Assembly: GCA_029247265.1 (NCBI GenBank) | Contig: JAQWLN010000218.1 | Coordinates: 1 to 33,380, forward strand | Direction: 5' to 3' | Length of the DNA: 33,380 nt | From: Fuerstiella sp. | GTDB taxonomy: Bacteria > Planctomycetota > Planctomycetia > Planctomycetales > Planctomycetaceae | Part shown: positions 16,772 through 25,973 of the stretch, piece after piece | Position numbering within the stretch: position 1 is the first letter of the stretch | How the letters are laid out: every line of letters starts with the position of its first letter | Notes under the pieces: generated by a model | Seen by the model: only the letters and a program-made list of their open reading frames with translations | What the model was told of the DNA's origin: nothing | Database searches by the model: none | Translations under genes and position numbers: made by a program

Positions 16772-18888
16772 ACTGTCACGTCCTGTTTCCTGTCCAAAGG
16801 AGAATCCGCTGAGACTGCACGCCGACCTTCTGATACAACCATCGCGAGAAGGCATGTCAGAATAGCGATACTGATGGCTGCACCGATGTAGAAGCTGTTC
16901 GAGTTAAATGTCCATCGTATCGTGTGTATCCCCTCGGAGACCAAAACTGATCGCATGATGCCATCACTTGAATCAGAGACCGCTGGTTCGCCATCAACGG
17001 TGACAGTCCAGCCCGGATACATCAGTTCTCGAAGAATCACGCTGGCCTCGGCCGTCAAATCCACTTCGATCTCTATCGCGTCGGGCTCCACGTTCCGCAG
17101 CTGGAATGACGTCATGGCATCCGTTGGGTCTGCCGCGACTCGTTGCGGTTCTGATCGTAGACGGTACAGAAAACACGATTTTCCACCGCGCGCCCAAATG
17201 GCGTTGAGAAACGTATCGGGATACTGACGCAGCTCCTCCAGATCATTCGAAGGCCGGCTGATCGGGTCCAGAGTCAGGATGTGCGAAACGCCAAGTGACT
17301 CGAGCTGAGCAATGGTCTCTGCACGCGGATACACTTCTTCAGGGTTGTCTGCCCCCATTGAGGGACGCAATGCCGAGTCCTGGTACACGGCCGGACCGAT
17401 TCCAAGATACTGTGGAATACAGCTGACACCAAACAGATTGCCTACATTGGGGCCAGGAGCCAGCAGCCGTTTGGGAGTTCCACCATCCGCAGTCAGCGTC
17501 TGCCGCAACCAGCTTGTGTCCATTTGAGCGATCGGCGGCTGCTCTACAACCACGGCATCCTGAATGGTCTGAGACGACCACTGCAGATCCGGCAGAGTCA
17601 GAGTGCACAGCAGTGTTGTGAGTACGGCTGTCATGGTGCGGGAGAATCGACGGGTGATCCGGTCGAGCATCATTGCCGACAAAAGTCCGCCGCCAAGAGC
17701 CGTCAAAATCGTATATCGCCCGGGCCCCATGAAAAATCCGAACCCTGGCAAATGGCGAGTGACTGGCATTAACCAGCCAGTCGCGTAGACAAGGCCGCCA
17801 ATCGACAACACCAGCCAGATGATCTGTGCACGGGAATCAAACCCATGTCGCCAGCAGCGAACGAGTCCACAGACTACAAGTCCAAACGGGATCAGCCCCC
17901 AGTAGAGATGAGCTTCGACAGTATTTGTGTCTGCGGCAACGGCCCCAGGCGTCTTCATGATGGCTCGAGTCGCCTTCATTTCCGGGGTGTGCCAGTACCA
18001 CCATGATGCTACAAGTTGAGTCCCATACACAGGGGGCATGTGGCCGTACGTCGGATCGAACTCTGTCCGGTCGCCTTCCCGCTGACTCATCAGCTTTAGT
18101 TCGTACGATGGCACAAGTTGCACGGCGGACACAAGTAAACCAGCTGCGACCGCTGCCGGAAACAGGACAAACCGCCGTGTTGGAATCGCAGCACAGGATG
18201 AGTTCTGAGCAGACAACATAATCCGCAGAGCTGCGTACGACAGAACTGCAAGCTGGTTAATGAAGGCCAGCGTGAAATGGCCCGCCAGTAAATGGATTCC
18301 GAGACAGCCGGCCAGACACGCAATACGTTTGGCGGACGGAGAGTCCACCAACAACTCCGTGAGCCACAGCGTAAGCGGCAGACACAAACCACCAATGATG
18401 CTCCATTCGAGTGAGATTCTGGCAGGAAACCAGCCGTAAACATAAACCAGTGCCGCCAGCAGCGCGGGCCACATGGAAATTCGCTGACACCGAGCGAAAC
18501 GCCACGCAAAAACGAATGCCAGCCAGTAGTGGACGATGATGCTGGTATTGTACGCCATGTTGACGGGAAACAGGCGATACAGGATCTGATTCGTCGGATA
18601 GAAGACGCCCGCCTGGCTTTCGGCGTGCAATGGATAACCCAGCCCCGTCAGGTTGTGCCACAAGGGCAGTTCACCGCGTGCAAGGCTGTCAGCAAGCACA
18701 ATCTTCTGCGGCAGAAAGTAGGGATACGTATCGCCGCCAACAAGACCGCCACCCTTCGCGAGCCCATTCCAGACGCCAAGAGCAAGTCCAAGCCCAACGA
18801 TCGCCGCCAGAAACCATTCCAGCCACGTCACGTCACGACTGGCCATGTTGGTCTTGTCTATAGAATTCTTCGTGTTTGATGACGTCAT
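16768..18888 (-). CDS. YfhO-like multispanning membrane protein
   Basis: About 706 residues with roughly a dozen hydrophobic segments, the first near WLEWFLAAIVGLGLALGVW. The first extracytoplasmic loop has the family's features: GGDTYPYFLPQKIVLADSLA, GELPLWHNLTGLGYPLHAES, then GVFYPTNQILYRLFP. After the membrane core a beta-rich C-terminal domain carries LRELMYPGWTVTVDGEPAV and EGIHTIRWTFNSNSFYIGA, then one more membrane segment, as in the bacterial YfhO family (GT-C-like; Bacillus YfhO is linked to glycosylation of lipoteichoic acid). A role in moving or attaching sugars at the cell envelope is inferred from the family. The start is uncertain: 18888 (MTSSNTKNS) was chosen, while ATG codons at 18924 and 18846 are in frame. 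The stop overlaps the oxidoreductase start. Confidence 0.82.
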   Translation of the reverse strand: MTSSNTKNSIDKTNMASRDVTWLEWFLAAIVGLGLALGVWNGLAKGGGLVGGDTYPYFLPQKIVLADSLARGELPLWHNLTGLGYPLHAESQAGVFYPTNQILYRLFPVNMAYNTSIIVHYWLAFVFAWRFARCQRISMWPALLAALVYVYGWFPARISLEWSIIGGLCLPLTLWLTELLVDSPSAKRIACLAGCLGIHLLAGHFTLAFINQLAVLSYAALRIMLSAQNSSCAAIPTRRFVLFPAAVAAGLLVSAVQLVPSYELKLMSQREGDRTEFDPTYGHMPPVYGTQLVASWWYWHTPEMKATRAIMKTPGAVAADTNTVEAHLYWGLIPFGLVVCGLVRCWRHGFDSRAQIIWLVLSIGGLVYATGWLMPVTRHLPGFGFFMGPGRYTILTALGGGLLSAMMLDRITRRFSRTMTAVLTTLLCTLTLPDLQWSSQTIQDAVVVEQPPIAQMDTSWLRQTLTADGGTPKRLLAPGPNVGNLFGVSCIPQYLGIGPAVYQDSALRPSMGADNPEEVYPRAETIAQLESLGVSHILTLDPISRPSNDLEELRQYPDTFLNAIWARGGKSCFLYRLRSEPQRVAADPTDAMTSFQLRNVEPDAIEIEVDLTAEASVILRELMYPGWTVTVDGEPAVSDSSDGIMRSVLVSEGIHTIRWTFNSNSFYIGAAISIAILTCLLAMVVSEGRRAVSADSPLDRKQDVTV

Positions 18889-18977
18889 TGGGTCCCGGTC
18901 ACGACAGGCCACCAGACAGGTCATGCGTTAGCTGAAACGGACGCACAGCGAATGGCCCGCTGACGGAATGGCTGGTC

Positions 18978-19283
18978 TTAATCGACGTATGCATCAAACA
19001 CACGCACCTGATCCCAGTTATTCTTCCCCTGCTCAATAAATGCGAGATGCTTGTCTGACACCTGATATACGTCGTGAGAGTCTTTCGTGTCGAAGACAAC
19101 GTGCAACGCTACGTGGAAACTCCTGTCATTCACGGGGCGTTCAAATTCCGATGCCAGCCGGCCAATGGCAAAAAACTGAATTCCGTCGTGTGGTTTCAGG
19201 TAAGTCTGACCGGCGGCAACAAGTTTTTGACACGCTTCTTCGGAAGCATCCTTCAACGTGAAATAGACCATGTGCGACAGCAT
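18978..19283 (-). CDS. Dabb-domain (stress-responsive A/B barrel) protein
   Basis: A 101-residue protein consisting of one dimeric alpha/beta-barrel (Dabb) domain. It begins with the family-typical MLSHMVYFTLKDASEE, has FFAIGRLASEF and FHVALHVVFDTKDSHDVYQ, and ends near QVRVFDAYVD. Dabb proteins are small cytosolic dimers; bacterial members are mostly uncharacterised, and some relatives act in polyketide or aromatic catabolism. The start at 19283 gives the canonical beginning; an in-frame upstream start at 19325 adds a basic stretch without family support. It heads the minus-strand run, 89 bases before the YfhO-like gene. A palindrome overlaps its start codon. Specific function unknown. Confidence 0.85.
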   Translation of the reverse strand: MLSHMVYFTLKDASEEACQKLVAAGQTYLKPHDGIQFFAIGRLASEFERPVNDRSFHVALHVVFDTKDSHDVYQVSDKHLAFIEQGKNNWDQVRVFDAYVD

Positions 19284-19295
19284 TAATCGATTAAT
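19282..19295. promoter_or_regulatory. 14-bp perfect palindrome at the Dabb gene start
   Basis: ATTAATCGATTAAT is a perfect palindrome that overlaps the start codon of the Dabb gene (ATG at 19283, minus strand), at the edge of the 281-base divergent gap with mtnA. Its symmetry and place suit a repressor operator, but AT-rich palindromes of this size can arise by chance. Confidence 0.3.
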
Positions 19296-19528
19296 CCTTA
19301 TGTTTTTGCGTCGTGAGGGACACAACGATCCAATTTGAGAGTATCTGAATAGAGCCAGCAGCTGAAGTCATCAGACGATGGTTCGACGCCAGCTCATGCC
19401 GTTTGTCGACTCCAATGCAGATCAGCATACCGGCTGCCCTGCATGATTAATTGAATACAGAGTATGACTGCTGATACAGCGGGACTCAAATCAATGTATC
19501 GCATTCTTCAGGTCAATTCGCCGCTTTG

Positions 19529-19557
19529 TTGAGATGTAAAAGCACGGTTGTTAGAAC
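19529..19557 (+). promoter_or_regulatory. Possible sigma-70-type promoter for mtnA
   Basis: TTGAGA (19529-19534) and TAGAAC (19552-19557) are separated by 17 bases. A start seven or eight bases downstream would fall at the mtnA ATG (19565), implying a leaderless transcript. The -35 matches consensus at five of six positions and the -10 at four of six. This is a weak prediction. Confidence 0.3.
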
Positions 19558-19564
19558 ACATCAG

Positions 19565-20617
19565 ATGAATTATCAGACACTACACTGGACAGGAGACGCG
19601 TGCGGTTCCCTGCACATGATCGACCAGACACTGTTGCCGACAGAGTTCAAAGAAATTGACTGCTGGACTGTTGAGGGCGTCTGGGAGGCAATCAAGGTGC
19701 TTCGGGTTCGTGGTGCTCCGGCAATCGGCGTGGCGGCCGCTTATGGTGTCGTGGTCGGACTGAAAGATCATCGCGACGACGAACGTTCGGATTTCAACAC
19801 CAAGCTGGCCGAGGTTGCATCGTATCTGGCCAGCAGTCGACCAACGGCCGTCAATCTGTTCTGGGCTCTGGACCGGATGAGTTCCGTTGCCCTTGAGCAT
19901 CGGTCACTCTCATCGGCAGAAGTTCACGACAGCCTGTTTGAAGAAGCAAAGAAGATCGACGCCGAAGACAAGGCGATGTGTGCCGCGATCGGGCAGCACG
20001 GCCACGAATTGCTTGAACCCGGCATGGGAGTCCTGACTCACTGCAACGCCGGGGCGCTGGCGACAGCCGGGGACGGGACGGCGCTATCGGTCATTTTCGC
20101 TGCCGTTGCGGCGGGGAAATCTCTGCGAGTCTACGCGGACGAAACTCGGCCGCTGCTTCAGGGAGCACGTCTGACGGCGTGGGAACTGCAGCAGCGAAAA
20201 ATTCCTGTTACCGTAATTTGTGACAACATGGCCGCTCAGGTGATGAAAGAGGGCCATGTCCAGGCGGTCGTGACCGGCGCTGACCGAATCGCTGCCAACG
20301 GTGATGCGGCCAACAAAATTGGCACGTACGGAGTTGCGCTGTTGGCGAAAACTCACAACATACCATTTTATGTGGCAGCACCGTCCAGCACATTTGATCT
20401 CAGCATTACTCACGGAGATCACATACCGATTGAACAACGTGACCGCGAAGAGATTTCAAATGGATTCGACAGGCAGACCGTACCAGATGGCGTCGACGTC
20501 TATAACCCTGCGTTCGACGTGACTCCGGCTGAACTGATTTCTGCGATTATCACAGAGCACGGCCTGATTTCGAAACCCACCTCTGAAAAAGTGCGAGAAC
20601 ATCTGCAGGACCGCTGA
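19565..20617 (+). CDS. mtnA: Methylthioribose-1-phosphate isomerase
   Basis: MtnA converts 5-methylthioribose 1-phosphate to methylthioribulose 1-phosphate in the methionine salvage pathway. The 350-residue protein has VRGAPAIGVAAAYG (48-61), LTHCNAGALATAGDGTAL with Cys160, YADETRPLLQGARLTAWEL, ICDNMAAQVMKEG and VVTGADRIAANGDAANKIGT with Asp240. Cys160 and Asp240 are the known catalytic pair and fall at exactly the numbering of characterised bacterial MtnA. The protein is related to eIF2B-alpha, but these residues and the length fit MtnA. The ATG at 19565 begins MNYQTLHWTGD, typical of the family; an in-frame start at 19526 is not. No other salvage gene is in the window. Confidence 0.95.
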   Translation: MNYQTLHWTGDACGSLHMIDQTLLPTEFKEIDCWTVEGVWEAIKVLRVRGAPAIGVAAAYGVVVGLKDHRDDERSDFNTKLAEVASYLASSRPTAVNLFWALDRMSSVALEHRSLSSAEVHDSLFEEAKKIDAEDKAMCAAIGQHGHELLEPGMGVLTHCNAGALATAGDGTALSVIFAAVAAGKSLRVYADETRPLLQGARLTAWELQQRKIPVTVICDNMAAQVMKEGHVQAVVTGADRIAANGDAANKIGTYGVALLAKTHNIPFYVAAPSSTFDLSITHGDHIPIEQRDREEISNGFDRQTVPDGVDVYNPAFDVTPAELISAIITEHGLISKPTSEKVREHLQDR

Positions 20618-20832
20618 GACACCGATCTCTCCCCCAAACGTCCTGTTGTCCCGTGCACACAGGTCAGCAGATCCGTTCGCCGTCAGCTGCCCAAACCGCG
20701 TATCCGTAACAGCTCAGCATTCTGAATCTGTTCGCCCCCAGTCCGCTGGCTGCTGGTTTCTCGCGATTGTGTTTCTTGAGTAGACTACCGGCTTTCCATT
20801 CATCGGCCGTAATCGCTTAACAGTCTTCGACA

Positions 20833-23800
20833 GTGTCCACCGCAACGCCATCCACAAAAATCTCAGAACTCGTCCGAGCCGTCCGGAAGGCCCGAGACGA
20901 CGCATTTCTGGTGGAAGCACGTGTCGTCAGACGGATCATTCGCGAACTCTACGGATTTGCACGGCTGTCCACCAGGATTCCTCACACCGATGTCCTGGTC
21001 GTTCGTTTCAATGACGTTCGCTCACTGGCTCACCCAGACGAGCTCGGACTGGACGATTTTTCCGACCTGCCACGTCGGATGATTCTTGTGGCTCAGCCGG
21101 AAGAACATGAGCTGGACGAACTGCCGCTTCAGGAGCTGCTGCAGCTGACGTGGAGCCGGCTGTTCCATGGCTGTATTGACATGCGGCTGCTTAGAGAGCA
21201 GGAAACCGGCGATCTGGCCAGGGCCCGTGTTCAGCAGTTGATCGACCAAATCGGTCAGGTCGAATTCGACGAGGCCCATGCTGTTCTTCGTTCCGAACTT
21301 CGGGTGATTCACCCGGAATCGCACATCGAAGCGTATTGCGAATTCGCCGCGATCTATCTGCAGTTGACAATGTTTTCGCCGGACCTGCTGTCCGTCTGGT
21401 TTCCGTCGCTGGCAGAATCCAGCCATGTGTTGCCGATATTCTCTGAGCATCTGGATGCTGAGAAGTTGTTCCTGGAAACTCAGCTTTACGGCGCTACGCA
21501 GCCGGACCTGACGTCCGGAGCGATGCGTGACGAGGTCAAAGTGGCCAGCGAACGTGAAAGCTGGACTGAAGGGATTCAGCTGAAGCCATCAACCGGCCGC
21601 TACGCACGCTTGATGAAAAAACGGGACCGCTGGAACGAACGCGGCAACACCGTGGCTGCCGCTGTCTCTGCAGCGCGGGCTCTTGAAGCGGCCACTTCCG
21701 GGGAAGATACGAAGACTGCCGAGACGGCGGCCCGTGCAGACATCGAAAAGCTGGCGGGACGCCTGCACGAAGCTTTGTCTTTTGACGAGTCTGACCTGAA
21801 TGACTGGCAGTCCTCGCTATGGGAATTGCTGAAAAATGCGACTCACGGTTTCTGGAGCTCCGATAAGCGGCTGCTGTACGACCTCCAGAAAGTCTGCCTC
21901 GACCACGAACTAACCGTTTATCAGGTGGACCTGGTCAAATGGATTGTTTCTCGAGGTAAACGACCGTTGCGCCGACCGCTCAACAGTCTGCGTGAAGTCA
22001 TGATGGCCAAACATCTGGCCAGTTGCGCATCACGTCTGGTGTACGTGCGATTGTCCGGTGCTGAACGAGAGCGTCTTTCGCATCTGCTTCACGAGGCCGC
22101 CGGACTCGCAGAAGAACAGATGCGACAGCGCATGCGGTCTGCTGTTCATGACACAATCGTCGACGTCGGGTTGCACCCCCAAAGTGTTCCGGAGCAGGTT
22201 GCGTTCGACAAGATGGTGGAAGAGTCGCTTGACTGTATCGCCGAACGCGGATACCTGACGATGGGATATCTGCGGGACGCCATCAGTCGCAACGACCTGA
22301 AGCTGCCGGACCTGACAGACCCCAAGGATCTGATTCGCGGTGACCATCTGCTGCGTTCGGACGATCGACTGGATGTCAGCCTGGATGGCGTATACCGACG
22401 CGGGGAATTCTATCTGCGCTGGCTGCAGATTGTCAGTTCGCTGGCCTTCGGTACTCGGACAGGGCGTTTTGCCACGCTGTTTCTAGCCATCCCGTTCGGC
22501 GGCGCGGTCGTGATCGTGGTCGGGGCCCATCATATTTTGGCGGTCGCGACGCGTGCGCTCAGGAAGCGGACGGAAGCGGCCAGGAACAGTCGAGCAGCGC
22601 ACGGTCAGGAAGACGACGCTGCAGCGTCCGGCACCATGGTGCAAACAACGGAAGTCGCTGATGACGTCATCGCAGGCGAGACTGTAGAGCTGGCGGATTC
22701 AGAGAGTCGGGCATCGAATTTCGATGGCACCACACCCCCGCAAAGCGGAGCTGAACCTGATAATCCTGACGAAGCGGCCGCGGAATCCGATCAGCTGTCG
22801 ATGGCCGCCGCGGATTCTTCGGGTGACTCCAATGCTGACACTTCTGCGCCCGCCACTCTGACGGAATTCGATCCTGATGACCAGAAAAACGAACTGACCG
22901 CAACGACGGCGGCGACGACTGAATCCGTTCAGCACCATGCAGAACTCACCTTTGCCCAGGCTCTGCCGCCAGTCATGGTGGTCGGCTTCATGCTGATGGC
23001 GCTGGTGCACCTGCCGACGCTGCGAAATGCGTTTGGTAACGTTTTGCGATCGGGCTGGAGGGTTGTGCGCACGGTGGCGTACGATTTGCCCGTCAGATTG
23101 CTGCGTCTTCCAATTGTGCAACGTATTTGGCGCAGCCGCTGGATGGTGCGTCTGCGGCGCAACGTGGTCACGCCGTCACTGCTGGCGTGGACCGGTTGCC
23201 GAATCGTACCATGGCTGCTACTGCGGCCGTTGCTGGACTGGTGGTGGGTCGGCGCCGTGGCCGTGCTATTGAGCCTGGCAGTCAATTCACGACTTGGGCG
23301 TGATGCGGAAGAGCTGACGGCAGAATGGCTGGCCAACGCATGGTATGACCTGCGTGCCCGTTTTCTGGTCGCCCTGCTTGATTGGGTCATCGACTTTTTC
23401 AAGTGGTTGCTCAACATGCTTGAACGCTTTATCTATGCGGTGGATGAATGGCTGCGTTTTCACAGTGGTGAGACGTGGCTGACGGTTGTGCTGAAAGCAT
23501 TCCTTGGTGTCATCTGGTCCTTTGTGGCCTTTCTGCTGCGGATTTACGTGAATCTGCTGATTGAGCCGACGCTGAATCCTTTGAAGCATTTCCCCGTCGT
23601 GACCGTCGCGCATAAGATCTTTCTGCCCGTGATTCTGGTGCTGGAACAGTACATGCGCAACGCACTCACGCCATATCTGGGTGTGCCGCTGGCGGGGCCG
23701 ATCACATGGTTCAATATCGTTTTTCTGCCAGGGATCTTTGGATTTCTTGTCTGGGAGTTGAAAGAAAACTGGCGATTGTATGCCTCCAATCGAGTGCCCT

Positions 23801-24615
23801 GGTTGCAATCCGTGGTCATCGGCTCGCATGGTGAACACGGTGGACGACTGGTGAAGCCTGGTTTTCATTCAGGAACGCTGCCCAAACTGTTTCATCAACT
23901 AAGACAGTTGGAACGCAAAGAGGCGTCGTTCGACAGGTTCAGTCGGCGTCGAGCGGTTCGTGAATCAATTGTCCACTGCGAACGCGACATTCGGAGATTT
24001 GTGGACCGAGACCTGATTCGACTGCTCACATATTGCAGCGTTTGGACCGACTCGCCGGTTCAGTGCGAACGTGTCCACGCCGCGTCAAACAGTTTCCTTG
24101 TGGAATTGCGGTGTGACAAACACGGCGACCAACATCTGCAGCTGCTGTTTCAGGAACAAAGTGGCTGGCTGGTAGCAACGGTTGCGCAACAGGGCTGGCT
24201 GTCGAATGTGACTCCGGAAATGGTCCACAGCTTCGAGACCGCTATCCGGGGATTCTACGCCAAAGCCGGCGTCGACCTCGTCAGAGAACAAATGGAGCGA
24301 AACCTGATCGGTGTGCATCCGTATGACGTGTGCGATACCGGGCTTGTTGTGTGGCCGGATCGTCAGTTTGACCGAGAGATCCACATAGACCTTTACCGGC
24401 GGCATCAGATCAGGCCAACGCCCGTCAGCATGTCGGCAAGTTACGGACTGCAACCGGTTTCTCGTGAAGCCGTTGTCTTTGCCGAATCTCGTACACGTTG
24501 GTCCGACTGGCAGCAGGTCTGGGCCGTGCCCATGGATTCGGAATCGTCAACTCGGCTGCCTTTAGCCTGTATGCAATCGGCGCGTGCGTCGCTGCTGGCT
24601 CCGATGCACGACTGA
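20833..24615 (+). CDS. Large multi-domain membrane protein of unknown function (1260 aa)
   Basis: I do not recognise this protein. The GTG start at 20833 is fixed closely by a stop at 20818 in the same frame. Residues 1 to about 525 are soluble and mainly helical (TTSGEDTKTAETAARADIEK; YRRGEFYLRWLQIVSSLAFG begins the first hydrophobic part). A membrane segment at about 540-565 includes LFLAIPFGGAVVIVVGA. An acidic, low-complexity linker follows at about 585-705. Then come several hydrophobic stretches: VMVVGFMLMALVHLP, WWWVGAVAVLLSLAV, AFLGVIWSFVAFLLRIYVNL and ITWFNIVFLPGIFGFLVW. The soluble C-terminal region, about 980-1260, has no catalytic motif that I can identify. It lies 215 bases after mtnA on the same strand, with no clear link. 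An overlapping frame at its 3' end (24584-24817) raises the possibility that the true C-terminus is displaced by a frameshift. Confidence 0.85.
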   Translation: MSTATPSTKISELVRAVRKARDDAFLVEARVVRRIIRELYGFARLSTRIPHTDVLVVRFNDVRSLAHPDELGLDDFSDLPRRMILVAQPEEHELDELPLQELLQLTWSRLFHGCIDMRLLREQETGDLARARVQQLIDQIGQVEFDEAHAVLRSELRVIHPESHIEAYCEFAAIYLQLTMFSPDLLSVWFPSLAESSHVLPIFSEHLDAEKLFLETQLYGATQPDLTSGAMRDEVKVASERESWTEGIQLKPSTGRYARLMKKRDRWNERGNTVAAAVSAARALEAATSGEDTKTAETAARADIEKLAGRLHEALSFDESDLNDWQSSLWELLKNATHGFWSSDKRLLYDLQKVCLDHELTVYQVDLVKWIVSRGKRPLRRPLNSLREVMMAKHLASCASRLVYVRLSGAERERLSHLLHEAAGLAEEQMRQRMRSAVHDTIVDVGLHPQSVPEQVAFDKMVEESLDCIAERGYLTMGYLRDAISRNDLKLPDLTDPKDLIRGDHLLRSDDRLDVSLDGVYRRGEFYLRWLQIVSSLAFGTRTGRFATLFLAIPFGGAVVIVVGAHHILAVATRALRKRTEAARNSRAAHGQEDDAAASGTMVQTTEVADDVIAGETVELADSESRASNFDGTTPPQSGAEPDNPDEAAAESDQLSMAAADSSGDSNADTSAPATLTEFDPDDQKNELTATTAATTESVQHHAELTFAQALPPVMVVGFMLMALVHLPTLRNAFGNVLRSGWRVVRTVAYDLPVRLLRLPIVQRIWRSRWMVRLRRNVVTPSLLAWTGCRIVPWLLLRPLLDWWWVGAVAVLLSLAVNSRLGRDAEELTAEWLANAWYDLRARFLVALLDWVIDFFKWLLNMLERFIYAVDEWLRFHSGETWLTVVLKAFLGVIWSFVAFLLRIYVNLLIEPTLNPLKHFPVVTVAHKIFLPVILVLEQYMRNALTPYLGVPLAGPITWFNIVFLPGIFGFLVWELKENWRLYASNRVPWLQSVVIGSHGEHGGRLVKPGFHSGTLPKLFHQLRQLERKEASFDRFSRRRAVRESIVHCERDIRRFVDRDLIRLLTYCSVWTDSPVQCERVHAASNSFLVELRCDKHGDQHLQLLFQEQSGWLVATVAQQGWLSNVTPEMVHSFETAIRGFYAKAGVDLVREQMERNLIGVHPYDVCDTGLVVWPDRQFDREIHIDLYRRHQIRPTPVSMSASYGLQPVSREAVVFAESRTRWSDWQQVWAVPMDSESSTRLPLACMQSARASLLAPMHD

Positions 24616-24950
24616 AATATGGCGGGTCTTCTGGAACGATGAGCGGGGCTGGACCGATACGGTTTGGCGCGGTCGTTATTCCTGCGGTTGGAAAATCGGG
24701 GTCAGGGATGTGGTCCGTTTCAGCGGGAAGATTGCGAACGAGGATCTGGACCGGTTTTTTAAGCTGTTGCGAACTGTAAGTTGGTTACAGTCACGCATCT
24801 TGCACGGCTTTGAATGAATTCCACTGGAAACCCCCGCGATGTGTGCCAGATTGTATTGGGACGGTTCTGCTGTGGGCAGGACAAACCGTCACTTTCCGGT
24901 CACAATCCGATTCCTGTGAAATTCTGATGTCTGTACCGGAGACCAATTCG
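24616..24950. other. Gap with a possible small or shifted reading frame and an inverted repeat
   Basis: These 335 bases separate the large membrane protein from the SMP-30-like gene. A frame running from GTG 24584 to a stop at 24817, overlapping the preceding gene, encodes Trp- and Arg-rich protein-like sequence (EIWRVFWNDERGWTDTVWRG, then VVRFSGKIANEDLDRFFKLL). It has no visible ribosome-binding site and may be a shifted continuation of the upstream gene or chance. A perfect 7-bp inverted repeat with a 5-base loop (ACTGTAA 24773-24779, TTACAGT 24785-24791) lies inside it, without a T-run. Confidence 0.3.
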
Positions 24951-25919
24951 ATGTACCGATTTACACATTGCCTGTTTGTCGTTGTAGCGTGCGTTTTACC
25001 GCAGTGCTCAAACGGAAACGATTCCCTGATTCCGAACGGTCGGCAACTTGAAGAACTGTGGAACAAGGGTGAGTTTACTGAGGGTGTAGCCGTTCGTAGC
25101 GACGGCATGGTCTTCTTCAGCGACATCACACGAGATCCTGCCGAAAACGGGCGGATCCTGAAGTTCGACCCCGCGACAGAGAAGACAACCGTCTTTTCCG
25201 CAAACAGCAGAAAAAGTAACGGCCTGTTTTTCGACGCCGACAGTCGACTGTTGGCGAGTTGCGGCGCTAACGGTGGCGCGATGGCATTGTGCGAAGTGAC
25301 CAGTGAGGGAGTCGTAAAGCCACTCGTGGAACGCTTCCACGGCAAACGCTTTAACTCACCGAATGATCTGGTCGTTCATCCGAATGGGAGCGTGTATTTC
25401 AGCGATCCTCGCTACCTTGGCCCGGAGCCGATCGAGCTGAAACACCAGAGCGTGTACCGGTTCGTTCCGAAAACCGGCAACGTTCGTCGAGTCACGACGG
25501 ATATTGAAAAGCCGAATGGTGTCCATGTTTCTCCCGATGGCAGGACCTTGTACGTCGCGGAAACGAACAACGGTTCCACAGGACAGGATCCTGATGCGAC
25601 GCCGCAGCGGGGCCGCATGACGTTGAACGCATTCCGCATCAGCCCTGACGGTTCCCTAGCTGACAAACGAGTCCTCGTCAATTTTGGCGACAAGCTGGGC
25701 ACGGATGGAATGACAATTGACGAAGCCGGCAACATTTACGCGGCCGTGCGTTCTGCCGATCGTTTTGGTGTCGTTGTGTATTCACCGGCAGGAAAAGAGC
25801 TGGCATATCTAAAGACGCCGTCGCTGCCGACAAACTGCTGCTTTGGCGTCGGCACCACCTCTCAAGTCCTGTACGTGACGGCGGGCGGCGGGTTCTATCG
25901 AATCAATCTGGCGCCATAG
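24951..25919 (+). CDS. Secreted SMP-30/gluconolactonase-like beta-propeller protein
   Basis: A 322-residue six-bladed propeller of the SMP-30/gluconolactonase/LRE family, whose members are metal-dependent lactonases. An N-terminal hydrophobic segment (FTHCLFVVVACVLPQC) suggests export, and a Cys in LPQC weakly resembles a lipobox. Family elements include FTEGVAVRSDGMVFFSDI with the metal-ligand Glu, KSNGLFFDADSRLLASCG, FNSPNDLVVHPNGSVYFSDP with the Asn ligand, IEKPNGVHVSPDGRTLYVAE, LGTDGMTIDEAGNIYAA with the Asp ligand, and SLPTNCCFG near the end. The ligand set looks complete, so lactone hydrolysis is plausible; the substrate is unknown. ATG 24951 has GGAG at 24938-24941, nine bases upstream; in-frame starts at 24810 and 24927 lack this and would bury the signal peptide. 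Confidence 0.9.
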   Translation: MYRFTHCLFVVVACVLPQCSNGNDSLIPNGRQLEELWNKGEFTEGVAVRSDGMVFFSDITRDPAENGRILKFDPATEKTTVFSANSRKSNGLFFDADSRLLASCGANGGAMALCEVTSEGVVKPLVERFHGKRFNSPNDLVVHPNGSVYFSDPRYLGPEPIELKHQSVYRFVPKTGNVRRVTTDIEKPNGVHVSPDGRTLYVAETNNGSTGQDPDATPQRGRMTLNAFRISPDGSLADKRVLVNFGDKLGTDGMTIDEAGNIYAAVRSADRFGVVVYSPAGKELAYLKTPSLPTNCCFGVGTTSQVLYVTAGGGFYRINLAP

Positions 25920-25973
25920 CCGATGTCGGGCAACTGTGAGTGAGTGTCGCGGCACGTCCGGAACGCAGGTGTG

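Noticed and set aside
19376..19400. GGTTCGACGCC resembling a tRNA T-arm in the Dabb-mtnA gap
   Set aside because: The flanking bases do not form the 5-bp T-stem and no cloverleaf is possible.
23287..23868. Long antisense open frame (193 codons) within the large membrane protein gene
   Set aside because: It is a Gln/His-rich mirror of a high-G+C coding frame, without a recognisable motif or start signal.
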